Shown here: positions 29,996-41,800 of the stretch, piece after piece
Position numbering within the stretch: position 1 is the stretch's first letter
Layout: every line of letters starts with the position of its first letter
From: Norana najaformis
Taxonomy: Eukaryota > Annelida > Clitellata > Crassiclitellata > Hormogastridae
Length of the DNA stretch: 64,000 bases
NCBI GenBank assembly: GCA_964023275.1
Contig: OZ029923.1
Span: 3,031,545 to 3,095,544 of the forward strand
Direction: 5' to 3'
Translations under genes and position numbers: made by a program
Notes under the pieces: generated by a model
What the model saw: only the letters and a program-made list of their open reading frames with translations
The model's database searches: none
What the model was told of the DNA's origin: nothing

Positions 29996-30519
29996 TGTAA
30001 CTAGTGAATTAGTCTTCTTTCTTGAAAGGTCAATTAGAATTTGACCTGTTTAAAATGCGAATTAGTCCTAACCTTGTCCTGACTAGAATTGGACCCACTG
30101 CAGAAACAGTCATGATTTTGTCTCCTTTCAATATTGATGTTGATATTTCAGAGATACAAGACACAGACGAATTTAGAATGTTTGTATTAAAATGCAAATT
30201 AATTAAATTGATTTTTAAAAACTGCTGGCATGTTTTTGAACGCTTATCGTGTGTTGGGTGTTGTGTTGCGAAAGCCATTAAACTCAGTTGTTTTTTGTGT
30301 ATGCGCATCATTTTTATTCAGCGGTTAACTTTCATTTACTGTGGAAGGCATAAAAATTAGAAAACATTGCTACCTAGTTGACTTCTGGTTGTCTACAGTA
30401 GTCTAATAACTGATTAGATGCCAGATTTTGTAGCAATTGTGGTTAAACAAGTATGTATTTGGGTCATCTGTTATGCAGTTGAACCACTTAGGTGCATAAG
30501 AGAAGATGTAGCCATCTGA

Positions 30520-30680
30520 CTGACTGACTGCCTGACTCGTGGATCTTGACCTGGAACTGAATCCTTCCTGCCAGTCGATTTTGTTTTGACTGAGCGCCTG
30601 TGAATAAGCTGGTTCCCGTGACTTTGCTTTCTTTGGGCGCTGTAGAAATCTTGAGCTTACGATTACGATTACAACACTGA
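30520..30680 (+). repeat. Retroposon family C
   Basis: ATCTTGACCTGGAACTGAATCC, GAGCGCCTGTGAATAAGCTGG, GGGCGCTGTAGAAATCTTGAG and a TTACGATTACGATTAC tail. Confidence 0.82.
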
Positions 30681-31119
30681 CGTCGGACACCAAAGTCATA
30701 TGGATTTTCTGCTTGGGTTCATATTTGTTACCATCTTGCACAAGTCATTTCCATTTCTGAATTTTGAATCCTGCAATATCAGAGATGCGGTAGAATTTGT
30801 TTCACGTTTGATATTCCGTTGTTGTGCTACAGAATTTCTTTACAAGATTCCAGACCTTTTCTCACAAACGATACTTCTGTGTTTTGCTACCTAAGATGTG
30901 CAAGATAAATCAAGATGGACGCTGCTGCAAAAGTTACCAAAAATACACTGGTTGTCACAAATAGTACTTTACTAGGACTTTGAAGGTTTGAGTAGGAGGT
31001 GTGACAGTAGTACTTGATTGGTACTTCTGAAGATTTGAGCAGGATGTATCACAAAGTGGTACTTCATAGTGCAGTACTTAAAGGAATTTCTTACAACAGG
31101 ATATGTCACAACACATATA

Positions 31120-31255
31120 TTGCGGTCCATAGACAGGGGCCTTAAATGGTGTGGTTCCCATTCAAATGGGCAGCGGTGGTGAAGAATCTCGCCCGATAAA
31201 TTCATTGAAAAATTAGCAGCATCGAGGCCTTACGGTCGCTATAGAAAACCATGTA
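31120..31255 (+). repeat. SINE family S4
   Basis: TTAAATGGTGTGGTTCCCATTCAAATGGGCAGC, then CGAGGCCTTACGGTCGCTATAG. Confidence 0.7.
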
Positions 31256-32097
31256 CATTTACGTTTACTGCCGAAATGATACTTCGTATGTGCCACCAAG
31301 CATTATCACACAGTATTGTATACAGCTTGGCTACGTTTCTAACATTTGAGAGTTTTGCATGTTTTGTGTGGGTTTAATATTTTGTTTTTTAACCATAGTT
31401 TGGCAGCTCGGAGTCTAATTTAAAACACATTGCATTGTACAGAACTGATAGTCAAGCATAGAAACAGGGTGTTACCACATATGCTTCTTTGGTGTTTGCA
31501 TTCTTTGAGTACGTAACAGAGTTGCACGTCTGCCTGTAAGCTGAATGTGAAAGTCCTAAGCAACTGGTTCTTGTAGCGGATTTTGCGTTGATGGCTAGGG
31601 TTAGACGTTGAACTGTTTGTTGAGTATGATGTTTGATACAGACAGATTAAATGCACTGATGCAAATCGTTACAATGATCGGCTTGACCATATGCACAAAT
31701 TTCTTCAACATAAGACAATTGCAAATATAATTATTATTGAAATTTATACAAATCAAAATGGAATATTTAACTCATAACCACAAACTTTATTTACATTAAC
31801 TGTTGCTAAAAACAGCAGTCCTTGTATGCACTGTCGACTCACATTTTATGTTGGCAATAATTTTATTAGTGTCCTAATGACTTCTTTGGCATTGGTATCA
31901 CAGCATATAATATTACATTAACACTTATGAAGCATAAAAATTAATGAAGCTTGTCTCTGAGAACCGCTTCAGATCACTGCTGAAAACGTAACTACATGGC
32001 CTTCAGTCTTGTTCAAGTGATAGGTCAAAAGAATCAGTTTAAACTCTCAACAGCTATTTTAAAACAGTAACTGCCATCAAGTACATAAATGTAAATG

Positions 32098-32300
32098 TAT
32101 AGGTTTTATATAGCAACCGTATGACCTCGACCCTGCTCATTTTGCAATAAATTTATCGGGTGAGATCCTTCACCGCCGCTGCCCGTTTGAATGGGCGCCA
32201 CGCCGTTTAAGGTTCCCATGCACAGACCGTATTAGCACGCTGGAACCTCCTTAAAATGCCACCTTTGGGAGACGCGTCAGTTACCAAGACATGATAAAGA
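32098..32300 (-). repeat. SINE family S4
   Basis: ATAGCAACCGTATGACCTCG, GTTTGAATGGGCGCCACGCCG and GCTGGAACCTCCTTAAAATG. Confidence 0.7.
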
Positions 32301-32675
32301 CGTGTCAAAACTGAAGTCCGGTTCTAATCCTTAATTAAATTTTGGATCAACACAGCTGATCATGTTACTTAGGAATTCATACTATAATGAAACACACTGT
32401 AGGGATTCTGGTGTACGTACCTAACACTACTCAACCACTTAGCGCTCAGCAACTATTTAACAGCACGTGAGCGTTTTAAATGAGACTTACACTTCCGTTG
32501 GTATTCGTGATACGGTGGCTACACCTCTGCCACACGCAGGAAAAACTGGGTAAATCAGTGTACAGCTAAACAGTCTTGAAGCTCAAATTGAGTAATGTAT
32601 CAAGCGTGCCTGCAATCGTCAAGGAGATATCTTGAATCTACAGCTGCATGTTGCGATGTCATGCAAAGATGCCAG

Positions 32676-34310
32676 TTAAGGCGCCAGAGCCTGTGGAAGA
32701 GTTGATCCACAGAGTCCTTGGAAGTGATAACCAAACGATTCAGTAGCTGGAGTCTCTTCAACGTTGAACTCGGCCACCGTGATTCCTCTCATTGCCAGTT
32801 CCGGAGCGAACATTGCTGCCGGATAGACGACAGAGGACGTACCAATCTAAGACATTGAAAATATTAAAAGAGTAAATCATAATCTCGAGATTTCTACAGC
32901 GCCCATTGAAAGCTAAGTCATAGGAACCAGCTTATTCACAGGCGCTCAGTCAAACAAAATCGATAGGCAAAAGGGTTCGGTTCCAGGTCAAGATCCAGGA
33001 GTCAGACAGTCGGACGGCTACGGTAAATGTATGTATGCACGCACGTATGTGTCTATCTGAAAATTTATATATCTCCTTCCCACAGCTCAGATTCAGCTGT
33101 ACTGCATGCTTTATAAACGCTTTAATAAATAAATTAAATTAAATTAATTTAAAGGGCCCTTAAACATTTGTAAACTCACAGTAAAACCACAAGTGTCAGT
33201 GTTTCAGATTTGACTGCCACTAAACTCGTCCCATGTAAGAAATGTCAAATGCAAATAATGCTTGGTAGTATTATTTCAAATAAACAGCAATAAATACCAT
33301 ATTTTAAATTTTTTCAGATGGCAATAATTGCACTACCCACCCTAACAGCTCCTCTTCCTTTCTCTCTCTGGTCTTCTGGCAACCGGACTTCGTGCTTGAC
33401 CTGGCATCTTTGGACAACCCCACTGACTTGACGCAGAGCTCGTGAATAATAGTAATTGTAAATTGAGATTTATCTATCGCCACTTAGAATAAGCTGGTAC
33501 TCTGTGCTTAGCTTTTAAGTAGCGCTTTAGAAATTTTCGAGTTTACGATTACAGTTACTACAAGCATTAGCAGAAGGCATTATTAGTAATATTAATACTT
33601 AGTAGCAATACTTAGCAATATAATCAGAGTGCAATATTAGCAGTATAATTAATTAATTAATTATCAGACTGACCACAAGGCACATGTCACACTTGCTCAG
33701 CTCGTTGCTCGTCCTGTCCAGAACATCGGTTTCGAGAGCTTCACCAAACCAGATGACATGTGGCCTCAGCAAACCACCACAGCCATCCTCCTTACACCTG
33801 CATGAGAAGTTACCAATCATGTGCCAAACAATGTAAGGTAATCACTAGTCTGTTACTTATAGTAACATAATTGTAATTGTAATTAAAAACTTATAAAGCA
33901 CCACTTCAAGATAAAACTCATCAGAGGCACTCCCAGCTCAATGTCCCAGAACTAGTGGGAATACGGTCTTCAAACGCTTGCGGAAAAGAGAGGGAGAGAG
34001 AGATTGGAACTCCCGTCAAAGGTCAAAAACATACCTATTCTTCAGAGATTATTATTATTACTAATTAGTAATTTCTATCGTGCCAGTGTCTAATGCACCA
34101 GGCATCAACCGATGGTGCACCAAAACTAAGCCACAAGCAGGTCAACATCCAGAAGATCAGTCCACTGAGACAGATGGTGACTCTTTTATGATGCATAAGC
34201 AAAATCATAAGAAAGGGGTGAAAGGCAACCATATTAAAAGTCTGCAACTGTAACAAGCAAGGTTACCTCTGACATACTGATTGTAATTGTCTAATCTAAC
34301 CTAATGACCC

Positions 34311-34349
<39 letters not shown>

Positions 34350-37300
34350 TATTCTTTATAAACCAATAGCTAATCACATATCGGTTTACAAGTATTTAAG
34401 AACACAAGAAAAACCTAATATGCATACAACACCCTAACAATAAAACATTTACGTGTTAAATTATCAGCAGGAGGAATAATATGATCACGGGTGTGGGGCC
34501 GTAGGGAATAACAGGTTTTAACTGGCGGGAGTAGCTGATGTAAGACACGGTTGGGCTGTTCAAGATTACTTTAAAGAGACAAGCATTGGCTATGCGCCGT
34601 TAACATGATGTAGAAGACATCAATTATTGGTCACTTCAAGTGAAACCACTGTCAAAATTGAAATATATTCGAGACGTCCCAGAAAAAAGAAACGTGCTTC
34701 AAAATTTCTGCTCCACTTCTGCCACCTGACGAACGCTGCTAAAATGAATACACTGGCCACACAGCTGGTGGGAAGATAAGGCAGTGAGGGAGAGGTCTAG
34801 CCATGTATACTCGTATGCCAAGACAAAGAAAATGAAGCCGCTAACACTTCACACCAATGGCTACTTCTCAAGGTTAGATAATGAAATGCTTCTTCAACCA
34901 ACACCTAATTCTGATTGGATGACCCCGGAGTGACCTAAATACTCTTCCTGATACAATCATTGAGTTTTTACAAACCGAGGAAGCTGGTCAATCGGTATTC
35001 GTGCATCGGCTGCCTCAGGATCTGGAGCCCTGAAACAAGAACAAGAGTCACCAGTTAAATAAGGAAGAAAAGCAACATGTAATACCAAGTAACCAACGTT
35101 AAAATCTAGACAGTGCCACCTAAGTTCAATAATCCTAATCGTAAACTTGAGATTTTCTACAGCGTCCAATGAAAGCCACATCATGGGAACCAGCTTATTC
35201 ACAGCCGCTCACTCAAAACAAAACTGAGAGGCAAGAAGGGTTTGGTTCCACGTCAAGATCCAAGAGTCAGGCAGGCAGACAGTCAGATGTCTACAGTGGG
35301 TGGTGTTTGAAATTGGATCTGCAGGATAAATAAGGGGAGAAGAATAAGCACGCTATATGCAGTGCTCATAGAGGGGCTTCCTAAAAGGATCTATACAAAT
35401 ATCCACATACATACAATACAATACAACTTTAATTTCTGTCAGTTCTTTGATGTCATTCAGGTCTAAACTCAAGACTTACCTGTTTTAACTTGCTTACCCA
35501 CCGTAGCCTAACTTCTGGTTTCTCTGACCTATTGGAATTCAAACCGGCTTCTCCGAAGGATTATGAATTTGACTGCAATTTTTACTTGAAGCGACCATCG
35601 ACTGATGCCTTGGGCATTATGATAACGGCGCTATGGAAGTCTTTGGATTAGAATAGTTAGAATGACTGATGTCAAATGCATGGATCTGGCATTTATTTTA
35701 TTTTGTACTGCAATATAATAATATTAATATAATTATAATACTAATTAATATAATAATAAAAAATGAACAAGTAATAAATGAACAGTGATATTATTAAAAA
35801 TAAAAATCATAGGTAATTACCCTTTATCCTTAAGTGCTGCACAGATGGGGCTATCTTTGTTCACAGTGACTGTATCACATTTCATACAACGAACCTTGAA
35901 CAGGCTCCCTGCAATTCAAAGTCACATCAAGGCTACCAATTCCCATCACAACATCAGGGTAATCAATTCCCATCACAATCTTCATTATTTAAAATCAGAA
36001 CACGTCACAATCCCTTCCCACAAAAGTCTACGCAATGTAAATAACTGTACACATAGAGATAACTCAAGGAGAATAATAAGTGTCAACATTGCTGAAGTAC
36101 CAACTGTCTAAATCTAGTCTGAAATCTGCTAAAGTCCCATAATGCACAAGGCATCAATCAATGGTCCTTTCTAAACAAAACCACATCATAAATCATAAAT
36201 CACAATTCCTTTGATCAAACCAGTTGTGAATCCCTTTGATCAAACCAGTTGTGAATCCCTTTGATCAAACCAGTTGTGAATCCCTTTGATCAAACCAGTT
36301 GTGAATCCCTTTGATCAAACCAGTTGTGAATCCCTTTGATCAAACCAGCTGTGAATCCCTTTGATCAAACCAGTTGTGAATCCCTTTGATCAAACCAGTT
36401 GTGATCTACAAGGTCCCGGAGACCAGAAGACAGTCTGAAACACAAGAAACTAATCCTGATCTAAACCAAACCACGACCCCTAAACAACCAGAGTAGCGTT
36501 TACGACAAACAACTAGAGTTGCATTTACTATGAGACCTAGTCAGCTAGATTTACTGTGTACTGTTTACTGTAGTAATAGCAAGTAAATCACGTAATACGA
36601 CTGACGTTACCGTGCAACTCGATTACATTCATTGAACCAGCCCTAGCATGTAATTCGTCAATATTCTGCGTAATAACGATTAGTCTTCTGCCTTCCTTTG
36701 CCAATCGTTTCTCGCATTCGGCAATTGCTATATGTGCCTTAAAACAACGACAAGTAAAACAAAACAAAAAACAATTACAAGATGAACATTTTCTCAGCTC
36801 AGAACAAGAACATTGCCTCAGCTCAGAACAAGAACATTTCCTCAGCTCAGAACAAGAACATTGCCTCAGCTCAGAACAAGAACATTTCCTCAGCTCAGAA
36901 CAAGAACATTTCCTCAGCTCAGAGCAAGAACATTTCCTCAGCTCAGAACAAGAACATTTCCTCAGCTCAGAACAAGAACATTTCCTCAGCTCAGAACAAG
37001 AACATTTCCTCAGCTCAGAACAAGAACATTTCCTTAGCTCAGAACAAGAACAGTTCCTTAGCTCAGAACAGTGATGATCTAAGCCAGATTAGCCATGTTA
37101 AGATGTATCAAAGCCTGTACTCGGCACTGTGGGACTCCGAATGAAATTGGCATTCAAGCCATACAATCCGAGTCCACGAGAATTGGCTTCAATCCTTCCT
37201 GGCTGAATGATGAAGACGTCGTCATTCCTTCATCCAGGAAGAACTGAAGCCAGTCCAGAGGTGGACTAATGCTTCGGTAAAGAGGTGCTGGGACGTGCGA

Positions 37301-39174
37301 TTAATATCATCAATGTCAATGGTGTCGTACAATAACGATAATCTAAAGACTTCTAAAGTGCCGTCATCATAATGCCCAAGGCATCAGCCGATGGTCGCTT
37401 CAAGTGAAAATCGCAATCAAAATCATAATCCGTTGGGGAGAAGCTGGGTCGGATTCTGATAGGTCAAAGAACCGAGATTCCAAGCTACGGTGGGTAAGCA
37501 AGTTGAAGAATGTTAGTATCTTTAACTGAACGAACTGAACTGGGCAGTGAATTCCAAAGCTTTGAATCATCAACCAAGAAGGCCAAGAAAGCCGCACTTA
37601 CATCAGGAAGATTGAGCAGCAGGACATGATCAAAATTAATTGCGTTTTAGATATTTGCGATTAGCCTGAGCAGGACCAGCTCCATCGAGTGTCTCTTTCT
37701 GAAACCTGAATGAAGCTTCAGAAATGGATAATCAAAACAATAAACATCAAAAACTCACAGCATTTGGTTGTTTTGAGAGCATAACTTCTCTCCTGTAATG
37801 ATAGAACTCCCAGACCAAAGACGGGTTACGTGCGAACGCCTCTGGTGTGGCAAGATCCTGAAATTTACAAACCAAGGAATTTCCAACTTCAGATGACCAA
37901 CTCCTAACCTTTGCACATAAGTATCTGATTAGTTGTATAACGCATGATAACATCACACATGACTGGCTTGGTTAGCTACATTGGTTAAAGCGTACGTCAA
38001 GGGGCCTTCTTGCGTGAGCGTGAGGACGTTGCTTCGCATACCGATCGTGGCTTACTTCAGAGATTTTAATCTTGGGCTGGCATGGGGACAAGGGGACCTT
38101 AAACAGCGTGGCACTTACTCAAACAGGCAGCAGTGGTAAAGGATTTCATCTGATCAATTCACTGAAACACGAGCAAGACTGAGGCCATATAGTTGCCGGG
38201 CCGTAGCAACCTTCGCTCGGCCACTCAAGATCTCCTGTTTGTCCCTCGCATGCGTACCGCTGCAGCCCAGTCCAGAAGCTTTGCCTACGTTGGTCCCACT
38301 TGCTGGAATCGTCTCCCTCGAGAATTGCGATTTGAGCTCCTTTCTCTCCCCCTCTCAGTGTTCCGCAGGCGCCTGAAGACTATACTGTTCAACAGTGATT
38401 TTACTTTTTCGGGTCAAAAGCACCTATTTTGAGTTTATCCTCTAAGCGGCGCTTTATAAATCTCAAATTACAATTACAATTACAATTGCTATAGAAAAAT
38501 GTGTACATTTAAGTTCACACGCTGTAATGGTCACAGACATGTTGTCTGTTTACAGGGAAGACAAACACAGAGGATTTTTACTTTACACTTATTCAACTGA
38601 CACTATAAATATTCCATTATTAGCAAGAATACCATTTTGTTGTAACACTGCCTCACATGATTCAAAAATGGAATAGCTTTGTAAATTGTACTTAAGTGGA
38701 GCTGACAAGCAAAGCTCATCCCAGCAGATTATTATTATAATAATTATTATTAATAATAATTAGAAAGACTAAAAACTAGAGCACCTGTGTTTAATGCACA
38801 AGGCATCAACTGATGGCGCATCAAATTTAAGCCATATTCAGGTCAACATCCAGAAGATCCGTCGACTAAGACAGAAAGGCAGCCTACAGCGGAAAAGCCA
38901 ACTGAAAAAGGTAAGTCTTAAGTCGAGAACGAAATGACACAAAAACCTGGGCATAATGCACCAACGCAGATCTGAAATAGTAACACAGCAATAAGGTTTC
39001 CATGCAAAACTGTCTTACTGTAGCCTGCCACTTGCGCCAGAATCCTCCAGCACCACGAAACGTTGGCACTCCGCTCTCCGCACTGACTCCTGCTCCAGTC
39101 AGAATAACGACATGCTTCGACTTCGCAAACTCTGCACGAAACGCAGCCATGTCTGAACTGGTCCGTTTGGCCGC
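32676..39174 (-). CDS. SIRT5: Sirtuin 5-type NAD+-dependent deacylase (5' leader exon not found)
   Basis: Seven exons in order: 39174-39019, 37857-37759, 36737-36611, 35908-35821, 35029-34976, 33797-33674 and 32846-32676 (phases 0/0, 0/0, 0/1, 1/2, 2/2, 2/0, 0/stop), 272 aa visible; human SIRT5 is 310. The NAD-binding [15 protein letters not shown] is in the first exon. The class-III signature YHYRRE gives Tyr71 and Arg74, the pair that reads succinyl, malonyl and glutaryl groups. TQNIDELH precedes the catalytic His127 in ELHG. Zinc cysteines are 135, 138, 176 and 181. The end has [14 protein letters not shown] and CGSTLPQAL before TAA. The family removes acidic acyl groups from lysines in mitochondria and cytosol. 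The first exon opens in frame with AAKRTSSD before the Met at 39150, so a leader exon upstream, possibly with the mitochondrial signal, is expected at higher coordinates. If it is absent, translation could start at 39150 and give a cytosolic form. Confidence 0.94.
32880..33020 (-). repeat. Retroposon family C in SIRT5 last intron
   Basis: ACAGCGCCCATTGAAAGC, CCAGCTTATTCACAGGCGC and CAGGTCAAGATCCAGGAGTC. Confidence 0.82.
33345..33565 (+). repeat. Retroposon family C, diverged copy
   Basis: GTCTTCTGGCAACCGGACTT, TAGCGCTTTAGAAATTTTCG and a TTACGATTAC tail; interrupted near 33455 by a fragment of the ACAATT-tailed family. Confidence 0.6.
34312..34570 (-). repeat. Dispersed repeat family E with (GTAA)n tail
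   Basis: Reverse copy of the element at 17370-17630: about nine GTAA units, then TATATTCTTTATA and AACCAATAGC. Confidence 0.75.
34640..34900 (+). repeat. SINE S3 body fragment
   Basis: TTCTGCTCCACTTCTGCCACC, AATGAATACACTGGCC and GAGGGAGAGGTCTAGCC match the S3 bodies at 46857 and 62620; the tRNA head is missing. Confidence 0.6.
35130..35345 (-). repeat. Retroposon family C
   Basis: TCCTAATCGTAAACTTGAGA, ACCAGCTTATTCACAGCCGC and GTCAAGATCCAAGAGTCAGG. Confidence 0.8.
35440..35655 (+). mobile_element. LINE 3' end, family B
   Basis: Reads LKTYLF-like at its start (AAACTCAAGACTTACCTGTTT), then TTGCTTACCCACCGTAGCC and the tail AACGGCGCTATGGAAGTC plus TTGGATTAGA. Confidence 0.78.
36205..36403. repeat. 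25-bp minisatellite, 8 copies
   Basis: Unit GAATCCCTTTGATCAAACCAGTTGT (given here in two parts: GAATCCCTTTGATC and AAACCAGTTGT), nearly invariant, in a SIRT5 intron. Confidence 0.93.
36795..37070 (+). repeat. 24-bp minisatellite, about 12 copies
   Basis: Unit CAGCTCAGAACAAGAACATT plus TCCT or GCCT, 50 bases upstream (minus sense) of SIRT5 exon 3. It stays open in two plus frames (NKNISSAQ and TRTFPQLR periods), expected when a unit is a multiple of three with no stops. Confidence 0.93.
37345..37570 (-). mobile_element. LINE 3' end, family B, with RT C-terminal motif
   Basis: Minus strand includes a WNSLP-like block (AAGCTTTGGAATTCACTGCC) and the family B tail GGCACTTTAGAAGTCTTTAG. Confidence 0.75.
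37960..38190 (+). repeat. SINE family S4 with head
   Basis: TTGGTTAGCTACATTGGTTAAAGCG as head, then CATACCGATCGTGGCTTAC and GAAACACGAGCAAGACTGAGG. Confidence 0.6.
38190..38500 (+). mobile_element. LINE 3' end, ACAATT-tailed family
   Basis: Open frame 38193-38432 reads [18 protein letters not shown] and [10 protein letters not shown], the end of a non-LTR reverse-transcriptase ORF, then GGCGCTTTATAAATCTCAAA and three ATTACA units. Confidence 0.82.
38780..38965 (-). mobile_element. LINE 3' end, family A
   Basis: Minus strand reads [17 protein letters not shown] then stop, followed by GATGCCTTGTGCATTAAAC; directly downstream of SIRT5 exon 1. Confidence 0.75.
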
Positions 39175-39234
39175 CTGAAATCACACAGTCAGGTAAGCAA
39201 CGCGCAACCGATAACTTTCACAGCGCCACTGTAG

Positions 39235-39430
39235 AACACATTCAAAACTTAAGACTAGTCTGTTTCAGCTTGCTTACCCACCATAATCTAGCTTCTGGTT
39301 TCTAATACCTATCTGAATTCGACCCGGCTTCTCCAATGGATTATGATTTCGGACTGTGATTTTGACTTGAAGCGACCATCGACTGATACCTTTGGCATTA
39401 TGATAATGGCGCTACAGAAGTCTTTCGATT
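39235..39430 (+). mobile_element. LINE 3' end, family B
   Basis: GCTTGCTTACCCACCATAATC, CGACCATCGACTGATACC and AATGGCGCTACAGAAGTC. Confidence 0.77.
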
Positions 39431-40419
39431 AAGATTAAGCCGACTGTTTCACTTTAAATGTGTTCTGTGCAGTGTCAGGCCTTTCAGAATCTTGAAAGTC
39501 ATCTTATAACACCAGACACTAGTGTGACTGGCATGCTCGCAGATACAGTTTGTCTAGCGTCAATGCAAATTCGCTGTCGATCTTTAAAACAGTTAAAAGA
39601 TTTAAATCCTACAACACACCCGCGCCATCCATTCTAGGTGCAAAAATTCTGCTATTTCCAATCAAATCTTTGAATGCGCCCTTGTTTTTGCTTTACAGAA
39701 TCCTCTGGCAGAGTTGCATTACAATTGCACGATTACCTTACACTGCACGGTTTACTATGTTACATACTTACTTACTGTATTTACACACGCATCACCCAGT
39801 TCGTATTTAAACCTTAAATCCTGAAATACTGGAAAACGCGCTAGGATTTGCAGACATCTTTCCAGATAAAAGCAAAGAACGACCGGCCGCCGCAAAAGAC
39901 GAGCAACTGCGAAGGAAAAACATCACCATTGAAAATGTCGGACTTTAAATATTGAAAACGATCGACCATCCGAAAGGTTGGCTACTACGGAAGCCCATAA
40001 GGGCAATAAAAGCAGCCGATCCACAACATTTACTCAGTACTTTGCATAATCTGCTTCTATTTATTTATCTATTTATTTGTGTTTGTTTGTAATATTTGCT
40101 TATTTATTCATTTGTTTGTGTATTTATTAAAGCACTTTATGACAGCACACCAGAATCTGAGGCGCGGATATTTACTTTGAAAATATTTTTTACAATAAAA
40201 TTACGAAGTCCTGATTCAAGTTTGCCGTCTTTAGCATTGTAGGCTTACATAAAATTATATCGTAGGCAAGGATAATTAAACATCATTACAAGTTCCATAA
40301 ATACCCAATGTGAAGTTAGGCTACACGTTTTTCTATAGCAACCGTATGGCGAAGTCTAGAAATTTATCTACACGAATCAATAAAATACTAGTCGGTAAAA
40401 TATCCTTCTTATTCATAAT

Positions 40420-40610
40420 TTGGGGCACGGTAGCATATTTGATAGAGCGCTCGGCTTGTAAAGCGAAGAGTACGGGTTCGAGCCTCCTCCGAGACGATTC
40501 CTTTGTGGGGACCTCGATCAAGCCCTTAACTCACAATTATTGCTCGGCGCCATCGATTGATGCTAAGGCATTATATAGTGGCGCCTAATAAATGCAGGAG
40601 TAATAATAAT
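40420..40610 (+). repeat. tRNA-derived SINE S1, single head
   Basis: GGGCACGGTAGCATATTTGA head, B box GGGTTCGAGCC, 3' end GTGGCGCCTAATAAATGCAG plus TAATAA tail. Confidence 0.85.
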
Positions 40611-40614
40611 CTAG

Positions 40615-40690
40615 ATATCGTAATCGTAATCTCGAGATTTCGACAGCGCCCAAAGAAAACCAAGTTGCGGGAACCAGCTAATTATTCACT
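40615..40690 (-). repeat. Retroposon family C, truncated
   Basis: ATCGTAATCTCGAGATTTCG, ACAGCGCCCAAAG and GGGAACCAGC; the rest is missing. Confidence 0.7.
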
Positions 40691-41089
40691 TGATACTTAT
40701 ACCTGACGCATAATCTTTGATCTTTCTACCTATCGAGTTTGTTTCCGACTGTGTACAAGCTGGTTCTTGGATTAATTCGGCGCTGAAGAAAATTTCGAGA
40801 TCACGATGATGCTGCTACAGCTATTGTTGGCCTATAATCAATAGTTTCGGTCTCTTCTGGGGTTCTGTAGGAACACGCACACCCCGTAGAAACTGCACAC
40901 AAGTTCATTGAGGAAGTTACAGTAGCAACGAGGACGTTAGCTAGATTGCAAGCGTTTGCCCAAGAGATTATTGGGGGGCGTCTCTCCTCAATCTTTACAA
41001 ACACTGCAGGCAGGATGGCATGAGAGAGTTTCCCCAAAGGAATATCGACTCTCCCCTAATCTATTCAAACACTGCAGGCAGGCTTTACG

Positions 41090-41250
41090 TGCCCTGGCAT
41101 GGTAGTCTGTTGATTGCAGCGCTTGGCTTGTAACGCCGAGCATCGAGGTTCGAGCCGCCCAACAGGCGATTACTGTGTAGGGACCTTGAGCAAGTCCTTC
41201 ACTTGCAATTGCTCATAGTCACCGATGCTCTGTCGAATGTCAATTAATAA
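41090..41250 (+). repeat. tRNA-derived SINE S1
   Basis: TGGTAGTCTGTTGATTGCAGCG head, GGTTCGAGCCG B box, GGGACCTTGAGCAAGTCC body. Confidence 0.8.
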
Positions 41251-41389
41251 CAAGTATACAGACTTTGTAAGCCTATTGTATTGTATTGTATTGTACTGAA
41301 ATCCTACGTGAGCAGCGAGCGCGGACACGCGGAGTCAGATGGCTGTTGTTTTAAATCTTACTGACAGTTCATTCATGGTAACTTGGAAT

Positions 41390-41800
41390 CGTAATCTCGA
41401 GATTTCTACAGCGCCCAACGGAAGCTAAGTCGCGGGAACCAGCTTATTCCTGTTTCACAGATCCTGTGTCAGGTCTCTCTCTCTCTCTCGCTCTCTCTCT
41501 GCTCCACTCCACTCCAATACAATCCCAAACACCACCCACCGTAGCTCTGCCACGCTTTCTCTGCTTGCTTTTTGGATCTTGACCTGGAACCGAACCCTTT
41601 TGCCTATCAGTTTTGTTTTGACCGAGCGCTTGCAAATAAGCTGGTTCCCGTGACGTGGCTTTCGTTGGGCGCTGTAGAAATCTCGGAATTAAGATTATTC
41701 ACAGGCGCTCAGACAAAACAAATTGATAAGCAAAAGGGTTCGGTTCCAGGTCAAGATCCTGGAATCAGGCAGGCAGACAGTAGGCCTACAACTTAGACTT
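41390..41800 (-). repeat. Family C copy split by a nested family C insertion
   Basis: Outer copy runs 41390-41449 and resumes at 41701 (ACAGGCGCTCAGACAAAAC). The break falls in GCTTATTC/ACAGG, which is intact in other copies. Confidence 0.88.
41450..41694 (+). mobile_element. Nested family C retroposon, 245 bp with 6-bp target-site duplication
   Basis: Opposite-orientation copy flanked by TTATTC at 41444-41449 and 41695-41700. It begins CTGTTTCACAGATCC and ends CTCGGAATTAAGA, defining both ends of one inserted unit. Confidence 0.88.

Larger units (their letters stand above)
27237..32675. other. Spacer between convergent SPCA and SIRT5 genes
   Basis: No gene recognised. It should hold both 3' UTRs. 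A candidate AATAAA for SPCA lies near 29679, and minus-strand AATAAA candidates for SIRT5 near 31787 and 31862. Repeats fill about a third of it. The minus open frame at 27881-28159 (92 codons) has no recognisable domain. Confidence 0.55.

Noticed and set aside
30022-30360. 112-codon plus-strand frame downstream of SPCA
   Set aside because: AT-rich composition, no domain, no homology I recognise; the opposite strand is also open.
40801-41037. Minus frame beginning MGKLSHAILPAVF as a possible SIRT5 leader
   Set aside because: Not enriched in Arg like a targeting peptide, and no donor in the right phase was found.
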